Positions 7,599-15,055 of a stretch of 41,542 nucleotides of DNA are shown here, in pieces. The notes below the pieces were generated by a model that made no database searches, was not told the DNA's origin, and was given only the letters and a program-made list of their open reading frames with translations. Every line of letters starts with the position of its first letter. Within the stretch, counting starts at the first letter, position 1. The position numbers were made by a program, and so were the translations under genes. Origin of the DNA: an uncultured Caryophanales bacterium (GTDB taxonomy: Bacteria; Bacillota_I; Bacilli_A; RF39; UBA660); assembly GCA_948442255.1 (NCBI GenBank), contig CAOJRT010000012.1, positions 1 to 41,542 of the forward strand, given 5' to 3'.

Positions 7599-7750
7599 TG
7601 CAATTAAAAGAAAACGAGTTAAATCAAATTGAAGGAGGAGCTTTTAAAATCAACAAACCAACACTCGCACTTATTGGAGGAGGAGTTGCCTTTGTTATTG
7701 GGTTTGTAAGTGGATTTTTACGTCCTTCCTCATGTAGTAGTGGAAAGTAG
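7598..7750 (+). CDS. Double-glycine bacteriocin peptide A (putative)
   Basis: Fifty codons, too short for usual gene calling. Leader MQLKENELNQIEGG ends in Gly-Gly and has the L-x(3)-EL-x(2)-I-x-GG pattern cut by C39 peptidases. The core has 36 residues: a cationic start (AFKINKP), a hydrophobic helix rich in glycine (LALIGGGVAFVIGFVSG) with a GxxxG motif, and the tail RPSSCSSGK with one cysteine. The start overlaps the stop of the preceding gene, and AGAAGGAG serves as SD. With peptide B it looks like a class IIb two-peptide bacteriocin. Recognised by pattern only, not by similarity to a known bacteriocin. Confidence 0.8.
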   Translation: MQLKENELNQIEGGAFKINKPTLALIGGGVAFVIGFVSGFLRPSSCSSGK

Positions 7751-7757
7751 GTAGAGT

Positions 7758-7907
7758 ATGAGAGAAGAAGAATTAAATCAAATATATGGTGGAGCCTTTA
7801 GTGCTGCATTAATTAATGCTATTTCTAGAGGATTTAATACGATATATGAATTAGGTCGTTCTTTAGGAACTAGCTTAAAAATGATTATCTCAAAGAAAAA
7901 ATGCTAA
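7758..7907 (+). CDS. Double-glycine bacteriocin peptide B (putative)
   Basis: Forty-nine codons plus stop. Leader MREEELNQIYGG shares ELNQIxGG with peptide A. The core has 37 residues, starts with AF as in peptide A, is mildly cationic and could form an amphipathic helix (FSAALINAISRGFNTIYELG); a GxxxG motif (GRSLG) follows, and the chain ends KKKC. GxxxG in both partners is the hallmark of two-peptide bacteriocins, whose helices pack together in the target membrane; the single cysteine in each could link them by a disulfide. Seven bases separate it from peptide A, and a strong terminator follows at once. Confidence 0.8.
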   Translation: MREEELNQIYGGAFSAALINAISRGFNTIYELGRSLGTSLKMIISKKKC

Positions 7908-7911
7908 TGAT

Positions 7912-7947
7912 AGAGAAGAAAGGGGAACTCTTTCTTCTCTTTTTTTC
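7912..7947 (+). terminator. Terminator of the bacteriocin operon
   Basis: AGAGAAGAAAG (7912-7922) pairs perfectly with 7930-7940, loop of 7, followed by T7. Confidence 0.9.
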
Positions 7948-7969
7948 TTCCATTTTCCCTTGTTTTCCC

Positions 7970-7998
7970 TTGTCAAAAAAACATGCAAGTGATATAAT
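7970..7998 (+). promoter_or_regulatory. SigmaA promoter of rpsU-yqeY
   Basis: TTGTCA (7970-7975), 17-nt spacer ending TGA, TATAAT (7993-7998). Strong consensus with an extended -10, as expected for a ribosomal-protein gene. Confidence 0.85.
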
Positions 7999-8029
7999 CA
8001 TTAGTAGCTAATGAAGGGAGGGAAATTTA

Positions 8030-8218
8030 ATGACAAAAGTAGTAGTACAAAATGGTAACATTGACAGCGCTTTAAAGAAATTTAAAATCAAAGTAGCTAA
8101 AAGCGGAGTCCCTTCTGAAATAAAAAAAAGAAAATGCTATGATAAACCAGGCGTAAGAAAACGTGAGGCCAAAAAAGAAATGATTCGAAATTCTAGAAAA
8201 CGTAAAAGAAACGACTAA
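8030..8218 (+). CDS. rpsU: Ribosomal protein bS21
   Basis: Protein of 62 residues, small-subunit protein of the 30S platform near the mRNA exit. The start (MTKVVVQNGNIDSALKKFK) and the basic tail (KREAKKEMIRNSRKRKRND) are typical, as is the length. SD GGGAGGG lies 7 bases before the ATG. Followed after 14 bases by yqeY, a pairing conserved in Bacillus. Confidence 0.96.
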   Translation: MTKVVVQNGNIDSALKKFKIKVAKSGVPSEIKKRKCYDKPGVRKREAKKEMIRNSRKRKRND

Positions 8219-8232
8219 TAGGAAGTGAAGAA

Positions 8233-8676
8233 ATGACTTTATTAGAGACAATCGTACAAGATATGACAACAGCTATGAAAGAACAAGATAAATTTAACTT
8301 ATCTGTATTAAGAATGTTAAAAAGTTCTTTACAACTGGAAAAAATTAATAAAAAACGTGATTTAACAGATGAAGAAGTTATCGCTGTTATTAAAAAACAA
8401 GTAAAAATGCGTAAAGATAGTATAGAAGAATTTACGAAATATGGAAAAACTGAAGAAATAGAGAAACTACAACAAGAAATGGCTACTTTATCTAAGTATC
8501 TGCCTCTTGAAATGACTGAAGAAGAAGTCAATCAAGTAATAGAATCTATTTTTGAAGAAATGAAGCCATCTAGTATCAAAGAGATGGGAGCCATTATGAA
8601 AGAAGCCACTCTTCGTTTTGCTGGTAGAGCGGACATGAATTTAGTAAGCAAGAAAGTAAAAGAAAAATTAAATTAG
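8233..8676 (+). CDS. yqeY: YqeY/GatB-tail-like protein
   Basis: Protein of 147 residues, full family length. The YqeY domain resembles the tRNA-binding tail of the GatB amidotransferase subunit: LRMLKSSLQ near the start, the helical KKQVKMRKDSIEEFTKYG, LPLEMTEEEV and the closing GAIMKEATLRFAGRADMN. Function is thought to be tRNA- or amidation-related but is not settled. SD AGGAAGTGA lies 5 bases before the ATG. Second gene of the rpsU operon; a terminator begins in its stop codon. Confidence 0.93.
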   Translation: MTLLETIVQDMTTAMKEQDKFNLSVLRMLKSSLQLEKINKKRDLTDEEVIAVIKKQVKMRKDSIEEFTKYGKTEEIEKLQQEMATLSKYLPLEMTEEEVNQVIESIFEEMKPSSIKEMGAIMKEATLRFAGRADMNLVSKKVKEKLN

Positions 8677-8699
8677 GAGACTATTTGGTCTTCTTTTTT
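8675..8699 (+). terminator. Terminator of rpsU-yqeY
   Basis: AGGAGAC (8675-8681) pairs with GTCTTCT (8688-8694, one wobble), loop of 6, followed by a T-run. Confidence 0.75.
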
Positions 8700-8707
8700 C
8701 ATATCTT
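8681..8707 (+). promoter_or_regulatory. Possible SigmaE-type promoter of yqfC-yqfD
   Basis: CTATTT (8681-8686), 13-nt spacer, CATATCTT (8700-8707), near the SigmaE pattern (ATATT-like -35, CATAnnnT). In B. subtilis yqfCD is a SigmaE target. It overlaps the preceding terminator, and the match is moderate. Confidence 0.4.
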
Positions 8708-8724
8708 TAATTAGGTGAGATGGT

Positions 8725-8967
8725 ATGTTTTTAAAAAATGTAAAGAACTATCTTCAAGAGAAGGACTATAATATTAATTTTTATAAAAATGCATTATATA
8801 TTAATAATTATCAAAAAATCGAACAGATTGCTGATACAAATGTTGTTATATTGTTTGATTCTTTTTTACTAAATATTAAAGGAAGTCATATAACAGTTGA
8901 TAAAATGTTAGATAAAGAAATATTATTTAATGGCTTTTTTGAAAGTGTAACTTTTCATTATAAATAG
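8725..8967 (+). CDS. yqfC: Sporulation protein YqfC
   Basis: Protein of 80 residues, YabP/YqfC family (about 90 in Bacillus). The signature is the end, where short strands alternate (HITVDKMLDKEILFNGFFES then VTFHY), matching the family's L-x-I-x-G...I-x-I-x-F plan. It is made in the mother cell during engulfment; its biochemical role is unknown. SD AGGTGAGATGG precedes the ATG. Its 3' end overlaps the start of yqfD, the conserved partner. Confidence 0.85.
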   Translation: MFLKNVKNYLQEKDYNINFYKNALYINNYQKIEQIADTNVVILFDSFLLNIKGSHITVDKMLDKEILFNGFFESVTFHYK

Positions 8968-10102
8968 ACTTATAGAAGTAACTATTGTCACTTTTTCACC
9001 TAATAAAGCCATTAAATTAATCAAAGCAAGACAAGTTAATATTTATAAAATAAAATATGAAGACAAACAGATTATTCTTCGCATAGAAGAAGAAGATTTA
9101 AAAAAAATTAATAAGATTTTTACAATCAAACATGTAAAATATTTAAATTTTAAACGTTTTTTTAAATTGCCAAAAGCAAATTATTTTCATTTGCTAATTT
9201 TAGGATGTGTTTTATTATCTATTTATCTTTTTACTCGTTTTATTGTTCAAGTGGATATTACTACTGAGAACAAAGAATTAAGGGAAATTATAGAAATGCA
9301 TTTAGAAGAAGAAGGTATTAAAAAATATTTTTTTGCTAAAGATAATATGGATTTAACAAAAATTAAAGAAACTATTTTAAACCGCGATAAAGAACTATTA
9401 GAGTGGATTAATATAGAACGAAAAGGAATGCATTACATCGTTCGATTAGAGCCAAAAGTAACAAAAAATGCAATTGAAGAAAAACCTTATTGCCATGTAA
9501 CGTCGACAAAAGAAGGAACTATTTCTAGAATTATTACCAGTAAAGGAGTAGAATTAGTAGAAATTAATGATTATGTAAGAACGGGTGATATCTTAATATC
9601 AGGCGATATTATTTATAATGAAGAGTCAAAAAAACAAGTATGTGCTTCAGGAAGAGTATTTCTTAAGACTTGGTATACTATAGATATTGAAACAACTAAG
9701 ACCTACGAAGAACAGACACCTTTAGATAAATTTCGTTATAATTTGAAATTAAAATATCATAATAAAACAAAAAAAATTTTTAATGAAAGAGTGGAGAATC
9801 CTTATGAGAAAGATAAAAAAGTACTTAGTTTATTTGGCTATGAACTTTATCTTACAAAAGAGTATGCTTCTTCTTATGAAGTAAAAGAATATGATGAAGA
9901 AAGTTTATCCTTACGAGTAAATCAGAGCATCGATGAGAAAATGTCTAGTATTTTAAAAGGAGAATATCAAATTTTGGAACGAAAAGTTTTGAAAAAAGAA
10001 GAGAATGATAGTACAATTAATATGGTAGTGTTTATTGTAGCAGAAGAAGAAGCAACAGAAGAATACATTCCACCCGCTATAGAAGAAGTACCTACAGAAT
10101 AG
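8957..10102 (+). CDS. yqfD: Sporulation protein YqfD, with a non-standard start codon
   Basis: About 381 residues if read from 8957 (Bacillus YqfD 398). The first canonical codon in frame is TTG at 9167, which would remove about 70 residues. Yet the frame is open from 8951 and its start (INRLIEVTIVTFSPNKAIKL... LRIEEEDLKKINKI) looks like the family's N-terminal domain, before the membrane helix (about 76-96) and the extracytoplasmic part with GTISRIITSKG and VRTGDILISGDI. The start must be ATT (8957) or ATA (8960), overlapping the yqfC stop by several bases. Either a rare start or a point change from ATG. Protein is mother-cell membrane-bound; needed for efficient sporulation in Bacillus. Confidence 0.8.
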   Translation: MINRLIEVTIVTFSPNKAIKLIKARQVNIYKIKYEDKQIILRIEEEDLKKINKIFTIKHVKYLNFKRFFKLPKANYFHLLILGCVLLSIYLFTRFIVQVDITTENKELREIIEMHLEEEGIKKYFFAKDNMDLTKIKETILNRDKELLEWINIERKGMHYIVRLEPKVTKNAIEEKPYCHVTSTKEGTISRIITSKGVELVEINDYVRTGDILISGDIIYNEESKKQVCASGRVFLKTWYTIDIETTKTYEEQTPLDKFRYNLKLKYHNKTKKIFNERVENPYEKDKKVLSLFGYELYLTKEYASSYEVKEYDEESLSLRVNQSIDEKMSSILKGEYQILERKVLKKEENDSTINMVVFIVAEEEATEEYIPPAIEEVPTE

Positions 10103-10112
10103 GAAGTGCAAA

Positions 10113-10742
10113 ATGGAAAATCTTTCTCCTTTTTATGAGACATTTTATTACACCGTTCATAATACTTGGCCGATGCTTACTTTGTTTGTCGTTATCTTAA
10201 CTGTTTTACGAGTTACTCATATGCTTATTCATCGTGAACGATTTATATTTTATAAAGAGTTTTATTCTTTGCTATCTATTTTATATTTTTTGCTTCTTTA
10301 TTATTTGTTACTGAGTACTGAGAAAGCAGCGAGTGGGATAAACTTAATTCCTTTTAAAGAAATAACTAGGTATCCTCTAGGTTCTAAATTGTTTTTTTAT
10401 AATGTAGTAGGAAATATTATGTTATTTATTCCTTTTGGCTATATTGTTTCTGATTATTTGCGCGCAAAAAAAATAACACCTATTTTATGTATTACTATCT
10501 TAATTAGTTTGACAGCAGAACTTATTCAGTATAGAATAGGGCGTGCATTTGATATAGATGACATTTTTTTGAATGTTGTTGGAGGCCTTATTGGATTTAT
10601 GATTTATATTAGTATACAGGCTATTAAAAATCATTTGCCACGTTTTTTAAGAAATAATTTGTTTTACAATATAGTTGCCATCTTGTTTTTTGTTATCTTA
10701 GTTATATTATTTGGAAGTATATGGGGTGTAAAATTATGGTAG
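10113..10742 (+). CDS. VanZ-like membrane protein
   Basis: Protein of 209 residues with about five membrane helices. The VanZ-like domain is clear: INLIPFKEI near residue 76, then NVVGNIMLFIPFGYI, and the ELIQY...RAFDIDDIFLNVVGG segment that holds the conserved acidic residues. VanZ proteins give low-level teicoplanin resistance in some hosts; most have no known role. SD GGAAGTG lies 6 bases before the ATG. It sits between yqfD and ybeY where phoH lies in Bacillus, and overlaps the ybeY start by 7 bases, so it belongs to this operon. Confidence 0.85.
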   Translation: MENLSPFYETFYYTVHNTWPMLTLFVVILTVLRVTHMLIHRERFIFYKEFYSLLSILYFLLLYYLLLSTEKAASGINLIPFKEITRYPLGSKLFFYNVVGNIMLFIPFGYIVSDYLRAKKITPILCITILISLTAELIQYRIGRAFDIDDIFLNVVGGLIGFMIYISIQAIKNHLPRFLRNNLFYNIVAILFFVILVILFGSIWGVKLW

Positions 10743-11182
10743 AAAATCAGTTTGTTATTACAGATAACCACTTGTATAAAGATTATGATTATTTATATCG
10801 AGTAATTGAGCGAACATTAACGCATGAATCAGTAGAAAAAGCCATTTTCTCCATCATTTTTGTTGGAGAAGAGGAAATTCATCGCATCAATAAAGAATAT
10901 CGTGGAGTAGACCGTGTGACAGATGTTATTTCATTTGCATTTGAAGATAATGAAGATATACGATATAATGATATACGAATGCTTGGTGATATATATATAT
11001 GTATACCACAAATGAAAAAACAAGCACTATTATATGGGCATAGCGAAAAAAGAGAATTATCTTTTTTGACAGTACACGGCCTATTGCATTTACTTGGTTA
11101 TGACCATATGGAAAAAGAAATGGAAAAAGAAATGTTTGAATTACAGGAGTTGATATTAGATGAAGAAAACATCCCAAGATAA
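10736..11182 (+). CDS. ybeY: Endoribonuclease YbeY (16S rRNA maturation)
   Basis: Protein of 148 residues, zinc-dependent RNase that helps finish the 16S 3' end and rRNA quality control. The metal site HGLLHLLGYDH is intact, and YRGVDRVTDVISFAFE and MLGDIYIC are typical. An ATG at 10721 in frame would add five residues; I prefer 10736 because GGGGTG lies 7 bases before it. It overlaps VanZ at the front and dgkA by 23 bases at the end, so expression is tightly coupled. Confidence 0.95.
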   Translation: MVENQFVITDNHLYKDYDYLYRVIERTLTHESVEKAIFSIIFVGEEEIHRINKEYRGVDRVTDVISFAFEDNEDIRYNDIRMLGDIYICIPQMKKQALLYGHSEKRELSFLTVHGLLHLLGYDHMEKEMEKEMFELQELILDEENIPR

Positions 11183-11615
11183 TATTATCCCTACAAAGGT
11201 TGGAGAAAAGTTAGATAGAAACACACTAAAACAAAGGGGATTTTTTCGCTTTTTAAAAAGTTTTGGTTATTCTATAGATGGATTAAAGTATGCATATAAA
11301 AATGAACAAAGTATGTTAATACATATCCTTGTAACCATTTTTGTTATTGTTTTGAATATTGTATTAACTATTATGGATAAAATAGGTAAAGAAGTTTGGT
11401 GGATTAGTTTAATTGTTATTGGTATGGTTTTAGCGGCGGAACTTATTAATACAGCGATTGAAGCCGTTGTAGATATGGTTACAACAGATTATCATCCTTT
11501 AGCTAAAATAGCTAAGGATTGTGGTAGTGCAGCTACATTCATTTTGGCTATGATGGCTCTTGCTATTGGAATTGTTGTGTATGGTCCTATTTTCTTAGAA
11601 TTTTTGGGAGTTTAA
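11160..11615 (+). CDS. dgkA: Undecaprenol/diacylglycerol kinase, DgkA family
   Basis: Protein of 151 residues with three membrane helices (about 53-70, 80-99, 124-146). The kinase signature is present: Glu94 in AAELINTAIEAVVD and the following HPLAKIAKDCGSAA. In Gram-positives this enzyme phosphorylates undecaprenol, recycling the wall lipid carrier. An N-terminal cytoplasmic extension of about 25 polar residues precedes the usual GFxRxLKSFGYSIDGLKYA start. SD AGGAG lies 10 bases before the ATG inside ybeY. The stop is followed at once by the era ATG. The cdd gene often found between dgkA and era is absent. Confidence 0.93.
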   Translation: MKKTSQDNIIPTKVGEKLDRNTLKQRGFFRFLKSFGYSIDGLKYAYKNEQSMLIHILVTIFVIVLNIVLTIMDKIGKEVWWISLIVIGMVLAAELINTAIEAVVDMVTTDYHPLAKIAKDCGSAATFILAMMALAIGIVVYGPIFLEFLGV

Positions 11616-12509
11616 ATGAAAAGTGGATTTGTTAGCTTAATCGGACGTCCTAATGTTGGGAAGTCTACACTTTTAAATACCATCATTAACCAAAAAATAG
11701 CCATTACTTCTAATAAACCACAAACAACTCGTAATATTATTCAAGGAATCTATAATGATCCAGGATACCAAATTGTTTTTGTAGATACTCCAGGAATACA
11801 TAAACCATTCAATAAATTAGGAAAAGTTTTAAACAAAGAAGCACAAAGTTTAACGAAAGATGTCGATTTGATATTATTTGTTGTGGATGCTAAAGATGGT
11901 TTGGGGGGAGGAGACAAAAAAATCATGGAGTCTTTAAAAAGTACAGACTCCCCTGTGATACTTGTTCTTAATAAAATTGATAAAATGCAAGATGAAGAAA
12001 TATTGGCAGCCATTAATGCTTATAAGGATTTATTTCCTTTTCAAGAGATTGTCCCTATATCTGCCATTACAAAGAATAACGTAGAAGAACTAATTCAGTG
12101 TATAAAAAAATATCTTACCGATGATATTCGTTATTTTGATGAAGATGAGATTACAACAAGTACCCTCCATTTTTTAGTAAGCGAATTTGTTAGAGAGAAA
12201 ATATTTCGAATGACAGAGGAAGAAATTCCCCATAGTATTACTTGTATTACTTCTAAGTTTGAAGAAAAAGCAAATATAGTGAATATTACAATTGATATTA
12301 TTGTAGATCGTGATTCTATTAAAAAAATTGTAATTGGAAAACAAGGATCTTTACTAAAAGCGGTTGGAATTGAGGCCAGAAAAGATATTGAACAATTAAT
12401 TGGAAAAAAAGTTTATTTGGAACTATATGTCAAAACCATAAAAAATTGGCGTGATAAAGAAAAGTATTTAAATGAACTAGGCTTTAATGAAAAAGATTAT
12501 ATTAGTTAG
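11616..12509 (+). CDS. era: GTPase Era
   Basis: Protein of 297 residues, a ribosome-assembly GTPase binding the 16S 3' end. G motifs: GRPNVGKST (10-18), DTPG (57-60), NKID (119-122). The C-terminal KH domain has the GKQG loop at about 241 within VIGKQGSLLKAVGIEARKDI. Length is standard. The ATG follows the dgkA stop without a gap; the SD (GGGAG) lies within the end of dgkA. Part of the conserved block ybeY-dgkA-era-yqzL-recO. Confidence 0.98.
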   Translation: MKSGFVSLIGRPNVGKSTLLNTIINQKIAITSNKPQTTRNIIQGIYNDPGYQIVFVDTPGIHKPFNKLGKVLNKEAQSLTKDVDLILFVVDAKDGLGGGDKKIMESLKSTDSPVILVLNKIDKMQDEEILAAINAYKDLFPFQEIVPISAITKNNVEELIQCIKKYLTDDIRYFDEDEITTSTLHFLVSEFVREKIFRMTEEEIPHSITCITSKFEEKANIVNITIDIIVDRDSIKKIVIGKQGSLLKAVGIEARKDIEQLIGKKVYLELYVKTIKNWRDKEKYLNELGFNEKDYIS

Positions 12510-12566
12510 TGAATAAATATTTAAAAAAGACCCCATCATAAAAATAGAGAAAGGTTGGGTTCTTTT

Positions 12567-12647
12567 ATGAAAAAACAAGAAGCTTGGGAGTTATTTAAAA
12601 AAACAGGGAAGATAGAATATTATTTAGAATATAAAAAAAATAAGTAG
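12567..12647 (+). CDS. yqzL: YqzL-like mini-protein
   Basis: Twenty-six codons and a stop, MKKQEAWELFKKTGKIEYYL and a short lysine-rich end. The W-x(2)-F-x(2)-TG-x(2)-x-YL pattern is that of YqzL, which occupies this very place between era and recO in Bacillus (about 47 residues there). No function is known. The SD is weak (AGGTTGGG). It is much shorter than the Bacillus form, having lost the acidic tail. Confidence 0.75.
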   Translation: MKKQEAWELFKKTGKIEYYLEYKKNK

Positions 12648-12658
12648 AAGTGGTATAT

Positions 12659-13393
12659 ATGATAAGTAAATTAGAAGGGATTATTATAAGTGAAACTCCT
12701 TATGGAGAAAGCTCTAAAATCATTAATGTCTTTACAAAAGACAAAGGAATTATAGGAGTCATGTGTAAAGGAGCTAAATCAATTAAAAATCCCTTGCGTG
12801 CGAAGACGCAAAAATTTACTTATGCCTATTTTCATATAAAATATAAAGAAGACCATTTGTCCATCCTTATTGATGTAGAGATTATTGATAGTTTATTTTC
12901 GATACGTAACGATATTGAAAAAATTAGTTATATGACCTATATAACAGAATTAACTTCACAAGTAGTAAAACAAAATAACGAGGAAGCTCTTTATGGCCTA
13001 TATAAAAGCGTTGTATTAAAATTGAATGAAGGACATGACCCATTAATACTTACGAATATTTTAGAACTTAAATATTTGGCTTATTTGGGTGTTGGATTAA
13101 ATTTGGATTGTTGTATTCAGTGTGGAAATCAAACAGATATTGTTACAATCGATCCTGATGCAGGAGGATTTATTTGTAGACATTGTTATAGAGGAGAGAA
13201 AATATTATCTCCTAAAACAATTAAACTCATTCGCATGTACTATCTAATTGCTATTTCTTCTATAAAAGATATAAAAATATCCCCCGATACAGCAAATGAA
13301 ATCAATTATTTTTTAGACAAATACTATGAAAGATATACAGGTCTTTATTTAAAAAGTAAAGACTTCTTGGTGAATATAAGGAAGATTGCTTAA
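12659..13393 (+). CDS. recO: DNA repair protein RecO
   Basis: Protein of 244 residues that loads RecA with RecR and anneals single strands in recombinational repair. N-terminal OB fold: KLEGIIISETPYGESSKIIN and VFTKDKGIIGVMCKGAKS. The C-terminal half holds a four-cysteine zinc site (CIQCGN ... CRHC). The ATG at 12659 is chosen over an upstream GTG at 12650 because AGAAGTGG lies 5 bases ahead and homologues start at MI(S)K-LEGI. Last gene before the glyS leader. Confidence 0.96.
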   Translation: MISKLEGIIISETPYGESSKIINVFTKDKGIIGVMCKGAKSIKNPLRAKTQKFTYAYFHIKYKEDHLSILIDVEIIDSLFSIRNDIEKISYMTYITELTSQVVKQNNEEALYGLYKSVVLKLNEGHDPLILTNILELKYLAYLGVGLNLDCCIQCGNQTDIVTIDPDAGGFICRHCYRGEKILSPKTIKLIRMYYLIAISSIKDIKISPDTANEINYFLDKYYERYTGLYLKSKDFLVNIRKIA

Positions 13394-13413
13394 AATTTCT
13401 TCGCTTATTTTTA

Positions 13414-13441
13414 TTGACTCCTAAAGATTATTTGCTATAAT
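13414..13441 (+). promoter_or_regulatory. Promoter of the glyS leader
   Basis: TTGACT (13414-13419), 16-nt spacer ending TGC, TATAAT (13436-13441), an extended -10 form. Transcription would begin at about 13448, just before the T-box stem I. Confidence 0.8.
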
Positions 13442-13447
13442 GGATAT

Positions 13448-13558
13448 AGAGAAGCGATGATGGGCTTGGCAACCTGGAGCTATATGTTTTGAAAGGGATT
13501 TCTTCTAGAAATAAGTAGGATGGAACCGCGGGATATTCTCGTTCCTACATATTTTTAG
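13448..13558 (+). promoter_or_regulatory. T-box leader (glycine) with terminator
   Basis: T-box sequence AGGATGGAACCGCGG at 13517-13531 in front of glycyl-tRNA synthetase. Stem I can close with AGAAG (13450-13454) and CTTCT (13502-13506); ATGA (13457-13460) and GAAA (13491-13494) look like the S-turn, and GGG/GGA at 13495-13498 could be a glycine specifier. GTAGGA (13515-13520) pairs with TCCTAC (13543-13548), then a T5 run, as the terminator. Stem I is only about 57 nt and stems II/III are missing, so this is a compact T-box. Uncharged tRNA-Gly would favour read-through. Confidence 0.88.
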
Positions 13559-13619
13559 AAGTTTTTTTGTTAAAAAATATAGTTTTTGGGTAAGCTTACT
13601 TTGCTTAAGGAAAGAGGAA

Positions 13620-14996
13620 ATGAAAATGAAGATGGAAGATATTGTAAATTATTGTAAGCAATATGGTTTTATATTTCAAGGAAGTGAAATCTATGGAGGA
13701 CTATCTAACACTTGGGATTATGGTCCTTTGGGAAAAGAATTAAAAGAAAATGTACGACGCGCTTGGTGGAAGAAGTTTATTCAAGAGAACCCATATAACT
13801 ATGGATTAGATGCTGCTATTTTGATGAATCCTGAGGTGTGGATTGCCTCAGGACATGTTACTAACTTTAACGATCCTTTAATTGATTGTAAGAAATGTAA
13901 ATCTCGTCATAGAGCAGACAAACTAATTGAAGACTTTACTCATGGGACAGAAACAGGAGACGGATGGGCGAATGAAAAACTTGAAGAGTATATTAAAGAA
14001 AATAATATAGTATGTCCTAAATGTGGAGCCCTTGATTATACGCCTATTCGTAAGTTTAACCTTTTATTTGAAACGCACTTGGGGGTTACTGAAGATACGA
14101 AATCAACGGTTTATTTACGTGGAGAAACAGCGCAAGGTATTTTTGTTAACTTTTTAAATGTGCAAAGAAGTATGCGTGCTAAAGTTCCTTTTGGTATAGG
14201 GCAAACTGGAAAAGCTTTCCGTAATGAAATTACACCTGGTAATTTTACTTTTAGAACACGTGAATTTGAACAAATGGAACTCGAATTCTTTTGTAAACCG
14301 AATACAGACCTAGAATGGTTTGGTTATTGGAAAAACTATTGTATCGATTTTTTAAAGTCATTAGGAATTAAAAATGAAAAATTACGTTATCGTGATCACG
14401 CCAAAGAAGAATTAAGCTTTTATAGTAAAGCTACAACAGATATTGAATTCTTGTATCCTATGGGGTGGGGAGAATTGTGGGGGATAGCGGATCGAACTGA
14501 CTATGATTTATCTGTCCATATGGAACACGCTAAACAAGATTTGCGTTATTTAGATCCTGAAACAAATGAAAAATACATTCCTTATGTTATTGAGCCATCA
14601 TTAGGACTTGATCGTGTAGTGCTAGCTTTTTTATGTAACGCATATGAAAAAGAAACCTTAGCGAATGGAGAAGAAAGAGAAGTTTTGAAGATTCACCCTG
14701 CTTTAGCTCCTATAAAGGCTACTATATTACCTCTCATAAAAAAGGTACATGGAGAGAAAGCCATGGAAGTATATGCTAAGTTATGTGGAGAATTTATGGT
14801 TTCTTATGATGAGTCTGGTTCTATTGGAAAACGTTATAGAAGAAATGATGCAGTAGGAACCCCTTTTAGTATTACTATTGATGATGAGACTCTAGAACAT
14901 AATACAGTTACCATAAGAGATCGTGATACAATGGAACAAAACACTATTACTTTAGACGAATTATCTTCTTATATTAAAGAGAAAATTATTTTTTAA
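13620..14996 (+). CDS. glyS: Glycyl-tRNA synthetase (single-chain dimer type)
   Basis: Protein of 458 residues that charges tRNA-Gly; class II enzyme of the alpha-2 type, not the two-gene glyQ/glyS type. Start: [20 protein letters not shown] then WDYGPLG. Motif 2 lies in [20 protein letters not shown] and motif 3 in [10 protein letters not shown]. Two CxxC pairs (CKKCKSRH and CPKCGAL) may bind zinc. In-frame ATGs at 13620, 13626 and 13632 are all possible; AAGG and GAGG upstream suit the first two. Controlled by the T-box leader. Confidence 0.96.
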   Translation: MKMKMEDIVNYCKQYGFIFQGSEIYGGLSNTWDYGPLGKELKENVRRAWWKKFIQENPYNYGLDAAILMNPEVWIASGHVTNFNDPLIDCKKCKSRHRADKLIEDFTHGTETGDGWANEKLEEYIKENNIVCPKCGALDYTPIRKFNLLFETHLGVTEDTKSTVYLRGETAQGIFVNFLNVQRSMRAKVPFGIGQTGKAFRNEITPGNFTFRTREFEQMELEFFCKPNTDLEWFGYWKNYCIDFLKSLGIKNEKLRYRDHAKEELSFYSKATTDIEFLYPMGWGELWGIADRTDYDLSVHMEHAKQDLRYLDPETNEKYIPYVIEPSLGLDRVVLAFLCNAYEKETLANGEEREVLKIHPALAPIKATILPLIKKVHGEKAMEVYAKLCGEFMVSYDESGSIGKRYRRNDAVGTPFSITIDDETLEHNTVTIRDRDTMEQNTITLDELSSYIKEKIIF

Positions 14997-15003
14997 GGAA
15001 TAG

Positions 15004-15032
15004 TTGCTAATTTCTAAATTTTGTATTACAAT
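15004..15032 (+). promoter_or_regulatory. Promoter of the 408-residue unknown gene
   Basis: TTGCTA (15004-15009), 17-nt spacer, TACAAT (15027-15032), 24 bases before the start codon. Confidence 0.6.
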
Positions 15033-15055
15033 AACTTCTCTAGAGGAGATTTTTT

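Noticed and set aside
9167-9169. TTG at 9167 as the yqfD start
   Set aside because: It would remove the well-formed N-terminal domain whose reading frame is open and matches the family; there is no SD before it.
12515-12566. Terminator or attenuator between era and yqzL
   Set aside because: Only a bulged AAGA-CCC / GGGTTCTT pairing over a long loop; too weak to call.
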